A stretch of 6,950 nt of DNA from Oscillospiraceae bacterium (GTDB taxonomy: Bacteria; Bacillota; Clostridia; Oscillospirales; Oscillospiraceae), in contig JAFRAF010000002.1 in NCBI GenBank assembly GCA_017405545.1, forward strand, positions 1 through 6,950. The letters run 5' to 3'. Within the stretch, counting starts at the first letter, position 1; the number at the start of each line of letters is the position of its first letter. Shown here piece by piece: positions 1-5,287 of this stretch. The notes under the pieces were generated by a model that was given only the letters and a program-made list of their open reading frames with translations, did not search any database and was not told where the DNA came from. Both the position numbers and the translations under genes were made by a program.

Positions 1-2
1 CA

Positions 3-1562
3 AGGGTGGAGGGCAGGACCTTCATCTGCTGCGAGAAGGAAGAGGATGCCGGCCCCACAAACAACTGGATGGCCCCCGACGAGATGTATGCGAAGCTCTA
101 CGAGATATATGACGGATGCATGAAGGGAAGGACAATGTATGTCATCCCTTATTCTATGTCGGTTGTGGATTCGCCCTTCGCAAAATACGGCATTGAGCTC
201 ACCGACTCCATATATGTGGTTGTGAGCATGGATATAATGACCCGCGTGGGCAAAAACGTGCTGGACGCCCTGGGCGACAGCGGCGACTTCGTGCGTGGTC
301 TGCACTCAAAGGCCGAGCTGGACGAGGATAAGCGCTATATCGCCCATTTCCCCCAGGACAACACCATCATGTCCGTGAACTCCGGTTACGGCGGCAATGT
401 GCTTCTGGGAAAGAAGTGCTTCGCCCTCCGCATCGCCTCCAACCTGGCCCGGAAAGAGGGCTGGCTGGCCGAGCATATGCTCATTCTGGGCGTTGAGAAT
501 CCCAAGGGCGAGATACGCTACATCTGCGGCGCTTTCCCCTCCGCCTGCGGAAAGACGAATCTGGCCATGCTCATTCCCCCTCAGGTGTACAGGGAAAAGG
601 GCTGGAAGTGCTGGTGCGTCGGCGACGACATCGCCTGGCTCAGACCGGGCGAGGACGGCAGACTCTGGGCGGTCAACCCGGAAAACGGCTTCTTCGGGGT
701 AGCCCCCGGCACAAGCAAGAAGACAAACCCCAACGCTCTGGCCACCACAATGAAGGGCTCCATATTTACAAATGTGGTGCTCAAGCCCGACGGCACAGTG
801 TGGTGGGAGGGCCTCGATAAAAATCCCCCCACGGACGCGCTCAACTGGAAAGGTGAGAAGTGGGATCCTTCCGACGGCTCAAACGGCGCCCACCCCAATT
901 CTCGCTTTACAGCCCCCGCGAAGAACTGCCCCTGCATTTCGCCCGAGTTTGAAAACCCCAACGGCGTGCCCATCTCCGCCATCATTTTCGGCGGACGCAG
1001 AGCCAAAACGGCTCCTCTGGTATACCAGTCCAGAGACTGGGATCACGGCGTATTTGTGGGCAGCATAATGGCCTCTGAAAAGACCGCTGCCGCCGAGGGT
1101 ACGGTAGGCGAGGTGAGAAGAGATCCCATGGCCATGATCCCCTTCTGCGGCTATCACATGGCGGATTATTGGCAGCACTGGCTGGATATGGAAAAGCTCA
1201 TTACCAAGCCGCCGGTCATCTGCAACGTCAACTGGTTCCGCACCGACGATGAGGGCCACTTCATATGGCCCGGCTTCGGTGATAACCTGCGTGTGCTGGA
1301 GTGGGTCCTGAAGCGGGCCTTCGGAGAGGCTGACGCCGTGGAGACCCCCATCGGATACATGCCCAGGGCCGAGGATATTAATATCAACGGACTGGAGGAC
1401 TTCGACAGACAGACCCTTGAGGGGCTGCTCGCAGTGGATAAGGAGCTCTGGAGCCAGGAGATCGACAGCATCAAAGACTTCTACGCCAAATTCGGCGAAA
1501 AGCTGCCTTCAGTGCTGAAAGTGGAGCTTGAGAAGCTTGAGGCAGGCATAAAACAGTCATAA
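3..1562 (+). CDS. pckG: Phosphoenolpyruvate carboxykinase (GTP), 5'-truncated by the window edge
   Basis: Cytosolic GTP-dependent PEP carboxykinase, interconverting oxaloacetate + GTP and PEP + GDP + CO2. It serves gluconeogenesis, or in fermenters can run in reverse to fix CO2 into oxaloacetate. About 519 residues are visible. The family is near 600, so roughly the first 80-90 are outside the window, and the GTG at 6 is an internal Val codon (RVEGRT motif), not the start. Numbering from that Val: kinase-1a P-loop with catalytic Cys at 175-185 ([12 protein letters not shown]181), GDDIAWL at 206-212 (metal ligand D208), further expected Mn ligands K137 and H157, substrate-binding N298-S299-R300, and the GGRR pair R331/R332. 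By family knowledge all key residues are present, so it should be active. The TAA stop at 1560-1562 directly adjoins a dyad and the next gene's promoter. Codons are C/G-ending and rich in CTG. Identification is very secure. Confidence 0.97.
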   Translation, partial: RVEGRTFICCEKEEDAGPTNNWMAPDEMYAKLYEIYDGCMKGRTMYVIPYSMSVVDSPFAKYGIELTDSIYVVVSMDIMTRVGKNVLDALGDSGDFVRGLHSKAELDEDKRYIAHFPQDNTIMSVNSGYGGNVLLGKKCFALRIASNLARKEGWLAEHMLILGVENPKGEIRYICGAFPSACGKTNLAMLIPPQVYREKGWKCWCVGDDIAWLRPGEDGRLWAVNPENGFFGVAPGTSKKTNPNALATTMKGSIFTNVVLKPDGTVWWEGLDKNPPTDALNWKGEKWDPSDGSNGAHPNSRFTAPAKNCPCISPEFENPNGVPISAIIFGGRRAKTAPLVYQSRDWDHGVFVGSIMASEKTAAAEGTVGEVRRDPMAMIPFCGYHMADYWQHWLDMEKLITKPPVICNVNWFRTDDEGHFIWPGFGDNLRVLEWVLKRAFGEADAVETPIGYMPRAEDININGLEDFDRQTLEGLLAVDKELWSQEIDSIKDFYAKFGEKLPSVLKVELEKLEAGIKQS

Positions 1563-1590
1563 TGTCAAGAATGTGAGAAACATATTGACA
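1563..1590. promoter_or_regulatory. Dyad after the pckG stop, overlapping the -35 box of the next promoter
   Basis: Outer arms TGTCAA (1563-1568) and TTGACA (1585-1590) are perfect complements. Inner arms ATGT (1571-1574) and ACAT (1580-1583) continue the symmetry around loop GAGAA. The right outer arm is itself the -35 hexamer of the promoter at 1585-1613. It could be a repressor operator or a weak end-of-gene hairpin for pckG. No T-run follows, which argues against an intrinsic terminator. I cannot match it to a known regulator's site. Confidence 0.4.
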
Positions 1591-1613
1591 ATATCCGTAA
1601 CTGATGTTAAAAT
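1585..1613 (+). promoter_or_regulatory. Strong SigA promoter for the VOC/epimerase-like gene
   Basis: Perfect -35 TTGACA (1585-1590), 17-nt spacer, -10 TAAAAT (1608-1613), and an extended -10 TG at 1605-1606. Transcription should start near 1620, giving a leader of about 165 nt before the ATG at 1788. The downstream gene therefore has its own transcript separate from pckG. Confidence 0.8.
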
Positions 1614-1633
1614 TTATAGCGATAATGAGTACA

Positions 1634-1763
1634 GATAGGGCAAGTTATTTTGCCTTATTTGTGCTGTTATGAGCATTTATCTTTTTGATACCCAAATACG
1701 GTCAAGATGAGCAAAACCCTATCATCAAAGGCGACTAAGCAGGTGCGCCGCTAACTTACCTGC
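1634..1763 (+). promoter_or_regulatory. Structured 5' leader with closing stem, internal hairpins and H-type pseudoknot (riboswitch-like, class unknown)
   Basis: A 7-bp closing stem GATAGGG (1634-1640) with CCCTATC (1717-1723) encloses three hairpins: GGCAA/TTGCC (1639-1643/1650-1654, competing with the last two Gs of the closing stem), TGCT/AGCA (1662-1665/1672-1675) and an imperfect ATCTT...AAGAT hairpin (1679-1708). Next comes an interleaved pair: GGCG (1730-1733) with CGCC (1746-1749), and GCAGGT (1739-1744) with ACCTGC (1758-1763), an H-type pseudoknot topology. The Shine-Dalgarno AGGAGA (1775-1780) lies 11 nt further on, 7 nt before the ATG. The pairings are seen by eye; a regulatory role is inference. 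I do not recognise a cobalamin, TPP, SAM, c-di-GMP or other familiar consensus. No terminator T-run is present, so any control would be translational or through RNA stability. Confidence 0.45.
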
Positions 1764-1787
1764 AAATACTGTTTAGGAGACAATATA

Positions 1788-2258
1788 ATGAAAGTTCTTT
1801 GCATTGACCATATTGCTGTTGGTGTAGACAACATCGCAGAGGCAGAAGCTAACTTCAAGAGAATCGGCTGCATTCCCCTTCTCACCAACCACAGAGACGA
1901 CACTAAGTACACTGTTGAGTACACTGCATGGGGCGAAAGTTGCCTTACCCTCGTACAGCCTGATGACGAGACTTGCTTTGTTTACAAGGATATGACTAGA
2001 CGTGGCGGCCAGGGCCTCCATCACATGGGCATCGAGGTTGAGGATATCAATGAGGCTGAGAAGTTCTTCGTAGAGAACGGCGGCAAGGTTGGTCCTAAGG
2101 AGACCATCGAAGGCGTTCGTACCGAGTTCGTCGTAGCTCCCAAGAACAACAGCGGCGTTCTTGTTCAGGTTATGCAGTTCTTCCCCCCCTACGCCGGCAA
2201 GACTCCCGCAGAGCGTTATGCAATGCTCGCAAAGGATGGCAAGCTCCATCACGGATAA
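1788..2258 (+). CDS. VOC-superfamily protein resembling methylmalonyl-CoA epimerase
   Basis: Small cytosolic protein of 156 residues with two vicinal-oxygen-chelate beta-alpha-beta-beta-beta modules, the usual size for methylmalonyl-CoA epimerase (interconverting 2R and 2S methylmalonyl-CoA). First module: DHIAVGV (residues 7-13, metal-ligand His8) up to LTLVQP (53-58). Second module: GLHHMGIEVEDI (76-87, ligand His79) up to GVLVQVMQ (123-130). Lining up the motifs from memory with known epimerases, the second ligand (Gln/Glu) falls on Thr54 and the C-terminal ligand Glu falls on Gln127. The metal site is thus not canonical and the substrate may differ. Start ATG has AGGAGA 7 nt upstream and its own promoter and long leader. 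Codon use differs from the neighbours: none of nine Leu codons is CTG (four CTT, five CTC), and Val is mostly GTT. VOC fold is secure; exact activity is not. Alternatives are a glyoxalase-like or other acyl-CoA-related VOC enzyme. Confidence 0.85.
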   Translation: MKVLCIDHIAVGVDNIAEAEANFKRIGCIPLLTNHRDDTKYTVEYTAWGESCLTLVQPDDETCFVYKDMTRRGGQGLHHMGIEVEDINEAEKFFVENGGKVGPKETIEGVRTEFVVAPKNNSGVLVQVMQFFPPYAGKTPAERYAMLAKDGKLHHG

Positions 2259-2289
2259 TAGATCCTTCTTTCTAAGGAAAAGCTCCCGA

Positions 2290-2345
2290 CCGGAATCAAA
2301 GCTGCCCGTTTTAAGCTCATTTGACCGGGGTTTAAATTAAATTCA
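2290..2345 (+). terminator. Possible weak terminator after the VOC gene
   Basis: Imperfect hairpin: CCGG (2290-2293) with CCGG (2325-2328), TCAAA (2296-2300) with TTTGA (2320-2324), GCT (2301-2303) with AGC (2314-2316), and a 10-nt loop. A mixed GG-TTTAAATTAAATT tract follows instead of a clean T-run, so termination is plausible but not strong. Confidence 0.4.
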
Positions 2346-2349
2346 TAAC
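2321..2349 (+). promoter_or_regulatory. Weak candidate promoter for the CoA-transferase leader
   Basis: TTGACC (2321-2326), 17-nt spacer, CATAAC (2344-2349). The match is 5/6 and 4/6 to the SigA hexamers. If real, RNA would start near 2356, at the base of the lower stem of the rod-like structure downstream. Nothing stronger is visible before the CoA-transferase gene. Confidence 0.25.
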
Positions 2350-2455
2350 GTGGAAGCACCGTCGGTACAGCGATTACCTGGCGTTTTACGGTGACGCGGC
2401 TTTTGCCGCGTCACCTAAGCGGTCAAGCTGTTGCCTGTCGGTGTTGTTTTGTTAT
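2345..2455 (+). ncRNA. Rod-like structured RNA candidate in the 351-nt gap before the CoA-transferase gene
   Basis: This gap (2259-2609) has no convincing reading frame on either strand but much dyad symmetry. The core is a perfect 11-bp stem GGTGACGCGGC (2390-2400) / GCCGCGTCACC (2405-2415) with a TTTT loop. Further nested pairs extend it: TTA/TAA around it with one bulged C, ACC/GGT (2376-2378/2421-2423), ACAGC/GCTGT (2367-2371/2427-2431), AAGCACCG/CGGTGTT (2354-2361/2439-2445, partly wobble), and ATAAC/GTTAT (2345-2349/2451-2455). The result is one long interrupted rod. No T-run follows the apical stem, so it is not a simple terminator. It may be the leader of the CoA-transferase transcript or an independent small RNA. 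I do not recognise a family. Confidence 0.4.
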
Positions 2456-2496
2456 TTGGGTAAAGCGTAATCTGCTGATAACTATGAAAACGATCT

Positions 2497-2554
2497 GGGT
2501 ATATATGCCGCCGCGGCGCTGAGTGTCAGCGGCATGAATATGCGACCCTGTTTT
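2497..2554 (+). terminator. Hairpin plus T-run: terminator or attenuator upstream of the CoA-transferase
   Basis: Stem GGGT (2497-2500)/ACCC (2545-2548), ATAT (2501-2504)/ATAT (2538-2541) and ATGCCGC (2505-2511)/GCGGCAT (2529-2535), with small 3'-side bulges. TGTTTTAAT follows directly. An alternative inner hairpin is CGCTGA (2517-2522)/TCAGCG (2526-2531). It lies only about 55 nt before the CoA-transferase start with no clear promoter in between, so attenuation is possible. The AT-rich stretch 2555-2590 could alternatively hold a poor promoter (TAAAAT at 2584-2589 lacks a -35). Confidence 0.45.
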
Positions 2555-2609
2555 AATAAATCAGATAAAAATAATTATTTAATTAAAATATGCGACGGAG
2601 GATGGAATT

Positions 2610-4001
2610 GTGAGTACTTTCGTAAAAAAAGACTTCAAAGCAATTTATGAGTCCAAGCTGGTCGACGTCAAGACTGCCGTAGCCAGCATTCAGGATGGAG
2701 ATGTGGTTTGCACCGGCGGACCCGCAAACGAGCCGGGTACTTTCCTCAAGAATCTCACCTATCTTAAGGAGCTGGGCCGCAAGAACGTGACCATCAGCCA
2801 CGTGTCCGGTCAGGTCCGCGGTGAGTTCGCGGATTTCTACGGCGATGTCGATGATGTCCGCGGCTTCCCCCGCAAAGAGGGCGAGTACCGCAAGGACTTC
2901 GACTACATCACCGATCCTTCCATGAAGGACACCATGACTGTCAACGCGGTTTTCTTCAACCGTTCCTTCAAAAAGGCCATGCCCAAGGGCGTGTGCCGCT
3001 ACATGCCCTATCAGGTGTTCGTGGGCACCAAGCCCTATGACAAGGGCGACGTCTTCGTAGTGACCACCACTCCCGTTGACGAGCACGGCTACGTCCGCAT
3101 GAGCTGCGGTGCCATGGGCGAGCTTCCCGTTATGAGAAGCTGCAAGCGCATCATCTGCGAGATCAACCCCAACTATCCCTACACCTTCGGCGATGTGGCC
3201 ATCCCCATCGAGGACGTGGATATGTGCTTCATAGGCGACGGCAAGATGGTTATCTACCCCAACATCGACGTTGCCGACGTTGAGAAGACCATCGGACAGA
3301 ACGTGGCCAGCCTCATCCCCGACGGCTCCACTATTCAGCTGGGCTTCGGCGGTATCCCCAACGCTGTCGCATACGAGCTCACAAACAAGAACGATCTGGG
3401 CGTACACTCTGAGATGTTCACCGAGAACATGGCTCATCTGGAGGAGATGGGCGTCATCACAGGCAAGCGCAAGACCATCAACCCCAACAAGATGCTCGCC
3501 ACCTTCGCCATGGGTACCCAGTATCTGTATGATTACATCAACAACAACGCCAAGCTGGAGCTGAGAAGCGGTGAGTATGTCAACGACCCCGCCGTCATCC
3601 GTCAGCATGACAATATGATGTCAGTCAACACCTGCATCGAGCTGGATCTGGGCGGCCAGATCTGCTCCGAGTCTTTCGGTCCCGTTCAGTACAGCGGAAG
3701 CGGCGGAGCCATGAACTTCGCTCAGGGCGCCTACTGGTCAAAGGGCGGCAAGTGCATCTTTGCACTGCGCTCCACTGCAAAGAAGGGCGAGGTCTCTACG
3801 ATAAAGCCCATCCTTACTCCCGGCGCAGTAGTTACCGTTCCCCGCGTATTCATCAACTACGTTGTTACCGAGTACGGCATCGCAGAGCTGACCAACGCCA
3901 ACATGACCGAGCGTGCCGAGCGCCTTATCGCTATCGCACATCCCAAGTTCCGCGACGAGCTGAAGGCTCAGGCCATCGAGATGGGCATCTGCGCCTGGTA
4001 A
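2610..4001 (+). CDS. Acetyl-CoA hydrolase/transferase family CoA-transferase (4-hydroxybutyrate/butyrate/propionate-type)
   Basis: Class I CoA-transferase of 463 residues that should move CoA between a short acyl-CoA and a free acid (acetate, propionate, butyrate, 4-hydroxybutyrate or succinate) through a glutamyl-CoA thioester. N-terminal half: CTGGPANEPG motif near residues 34-43. Mid-protein: GFGGIPNAV, then LGVHSEM with the expected catalytic Glu268. C-terminal half: GSGGAMNFAQGAYWSKGGK from residue 363, YVVTEYGIAEL, and RAERLIAIAHPKFRDEL, all hallmarks of this family. Length suits it (about 430-510). GTG start at 2610 has GGAGG 8 nt upstream; the ATG at 2602 is out of frame. Most relatives carry a charged Arg-Asn/Asp-Val before YVVTEYG; here it is Val-Phe-Ile-Asn, which may affect the acyl pocket. 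A structured leader precedes the gene and a terminator follows. Family is secure; substrate is unassigned. Confidence 0.93.
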   Translation: MSTFVKKDFKAIYESKLVDVKTAVASIQDGDVVCTGGPANEPGTFLKNLTYLKELGRKNVTISHVSGQVRGEFADFYGDVDDVRGFPRKEGEYRKDFDYITDPSMKDTMTVNAVFFNRSFKKAMPKGVCRYMPYQVFVGTKPYDKGDVFVVTTTPVDEHGYVRMSCGAMGELPVMRSCKRIICEINPNYPYTFGDVAIPIEDVDMCFIGDGKMVIYPNIDVADVEKTIGQNVASLIPDGSTIQLGFGGIPNAVAYELTNKNDLGVHSEMFTENMAHLEEMGVITGKRKTINPNKMLATFAMGTQYLYDYINNNAKLELRSGEYVNDPAVIRQHDNMMSVNTCIELDLGGQICSESFGPVQYSGSGGAMNFAQGAYWSKGGKCIFALRSTAKKGEVSTIKPILTPGAVVTVPRVFINYVVTEYGIAELTNANMTERAERLIAIAHPKFRDELKAQAIEMGICAW

Positions 4002-4029
4002 TTATCAATAACTCAGTTTGATCAATTTT

Positions 4030-4066
4030 GCACCCCACGACTTCTGCCGTGGGGTGCGGTATTTAC
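4030..4066 (+). terminator. Terminator hairpin after the CoA-transferase
   Basis: Perfect 10-bp GC-rich stem GCACCCCACG (4030-4039) / CGTGGGGTGC (4048-4057) with an 8-nt loop, 28 nt after the stop codon. The downstream tract is only GGTATTTACT, so the U-run is weak but the stem is strong. It separates the CoA-transferase from the LysR gene. Confidence 0.7.
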
Positions 4067-4111
4067 TATGCGTCGGGATCGGGCGCTGACATGCATGAGG
4101 TGATATGATTT

Positions 4112-4999
4112 ATGACTTATGCGGAAATAGAGGCCTTCCTCGCCGTCGTAGAGTGCGGTACCATATCAAAGGCTGCGGAAAAGCTGTTTGTGAGCCAGTC
4201 CACCCTCTCCAGCAGGATCAACTCGCTTGAGGCGAAGTTGGGAATGACCCTGTTTATAAGAGGAAAGGGGATAAGGAACTCCGGACTGAGTGTTGACGGC
4301 GAGAGCTTTATCGGGATTGCCGAAAAGTGGCAGAATCTCTGGCGTGAGACATGGGTCATGGCCCATGCCGAAAAGCGCAAGCTGCTCAGCACAGGCGCCC
4401 CACAGAGCATAAACAGCTATATAATGCCCGAGGTGTGCAGACGCATAGCCGATCGCATGCCGGATATCTCCATGCGCATACAGACCTGGCATGTGGAGGA
4501 GGTATATCAAAAGGTGGGGAGCGGCGAATCGGAAATAGGCTTTACCGCGCTTCCCCAGTACTCCGTAAATGTTGACACCATACCCCTGTTCAGAGAAAAA
4601 ATGCTGTTCATCACATCCGTACCCGGGGAGGGAGAGATGCACCCCTCCGCTCTGGATGCGAAAAACGAGGTGTATTTCAGATGGCACAGGGAATACCCGA
4701 GCTGGCATGAGTACTGGTTCGGCGGTACCCTGCCTGGCTTCTTTACCGACAATATGGGAATGCTGGAGTCGGCCCTGGCCGAAGGCGAACGATGGGCTGT
4801 AGCTCCCGTCACTGTGGCTGAGAAGATAACAGGGAAGGGAAAAGCGCATGTACGGCCTTTCCGGGACGGACCCCCGGACCGCGTTATGCATATGCTCCTC
4901 AAGCACAACGCAAAGCCCTCGGAGCAGCTCATCCTTATGCTCAGGATAATGCATGAGGTGCTTGATGAGAGCGGTATAACGTGGCTGTATGAGCCATGA
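4112..4999 (+). CDS. LysR-type transcriptional regulator
   Basis: DNA-binding regulator of 295 residues, the standard LysR length. Winged helix-turn-helix at the N-terminus (about 1-60), with the recognition region from GTISKAAEKLFVSQSTLSSR (16-35) to LEAKLGMTLF. The usual LT..G.F transition appears as LSVDGESF, followed by a linker helix to about residue 88. Residues 90-295 form the effector-binding domain, with IGFTALPQY in the position where family members have an acid/ligand-contact strand. Start ATG has GAGGTGAT, a near-perfect match to the 16S tail, 7 nt upstream. No divergent partner gene is present. It lies between the CoA-transferase and the MFS transporter, all in the same direction, so either could be its target. 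Effector unknown. No clear promoter is seen in the 45 nt between the preceding terminator and the start. Confidence 0.95.
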   Translation: MTYAEIEAFLAVVECGTISKAAEKLFVSQSTLSSRINSLEAKLGMTLFIRGKGIRNSGLSVDGESFIGIAEKWQNLWRETWVMAHAEKRKLLSTGAPQSINSYIMPEVCRRIADRMPDISMRIQTWHVEEVYQKVGSGESEIGFTALPQYSVNVDTIPLFREKMLFITSVPGEGEMHPSALDAKNEVYFRWHREYPSWHEYWFGGTLPGFFTDNMGMLESALAEGERWAVAPVTVAEKITGKGKAHVRPFRDGPPDRVMHMLLKHNAKPSEQLILMLRIMHEVLDESGITWLYEP

Positions 5000-5063
5000 T
5001 TCAAAAAATACCGAAATTGTCGTTATTATTGGGTCAAAATATCCGCTTTACTTCCAAATAAAG

Positions 5064-5075
5064 ATGATATATCAT
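5064..5075. repeat. 12-bp perfect palindrome, possible operator
   Basis: ATGATATATCAT is its own reverse complement and lies 65 nt after the LysR stop, upstream of the transporter gene. It could be a regulator site, but its AT-rich composition makes chance occurrence quite possible. Confidence 0.25.
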
Positions 5076-5096
5076 TAATGAAGAAAGCTTGGTTTC

Positions 5097-5121
5097 AATC
5101 GTCAATATGCAACGATTTTTG
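5097..5121 (+). terminator. Possible weak terminator after the LysR gene
   Basis: AATCGT (5097-5102) pairs with ACGATT (5112-5117) across a 9-nt loop, and three more Ts follow. The stem is short and AT-rich, so this is only a weak candidate about 100 nt after the LysR stop. Confidence 0.3.
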
Positions 5122-5142
5122 TAAGTCATATGCTTCGCTCGG

Positions 5143-5184
5143 ATATATGGAGATTACCGCTTTTTATTGGTAATCTCCATATAT
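5143..5184. repeat. Perfect 16-bp inverted repeat upstream of the MFS gene
   Basis: Arms ATATATGGAGATTACC (5143-5158) and GGTAATCTCCATATAT (5169-5184) are exact complements with a 10-nt loop containing TTTTTA. No T-run follows on either strand, so it is not a typical intrinsic terminator. It could be an RNA stability or processing hairpin, a large operator, or a mobile miniature-repeat remnant. It is followed at 5200-5231 by a smaller hairpin (TTCC/GGAA outside ACCGC/GCGGT). The 5000-5287 gap otherwise shows no gene. Confidence 0.6.
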
Positions 5185-5287
5185 TTGAGGAAAAAAGTTT
5201 TCCGGGTACCGCCGATAAAGCGGTGAGGGAACCGGTGAGCTGCGGTCATGTGAAGCGGATTTATCTTAAGTGTGTGGGGGAAAGCAT

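Noticed and set aside
1634..1740. c-di-GMP-I riboswitch suggested by AGGGCAAG and GCAAAACC
   Set aside because: The required tetraloop/receptor arrangement and the GACGCAAAGCC core are absent.
1620..1787. Cobalamin riboswitch before the epimerase-like gene, expected because the methylmalonyl-CoA pathway uses B12
   Set aside because: The conserved B12 box (GCCACTG type) and the associated core are not present.
1700..2427. Shared CGGTCAAG octamer in the two leaders (near 1699 and 2420)
   Set aside because: The surrounding sequence and pairings differ, so one octamer is most simply chance.
2583..3608. Long antisense open frame of 341 codons across the CoA-transferase gene
   Set aside because: It mirrors the codon structure of a well-identified gene on the + strand, its product is low-complexity (Val/Gly/Ala/His/Asp-rich), and it has no recognisable domain.
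4166..4954. Antisense open frame of 262 codons within the LysR gene
   Set aside because: Shadow of the LysR coding frame; no motif and no ribosome site.
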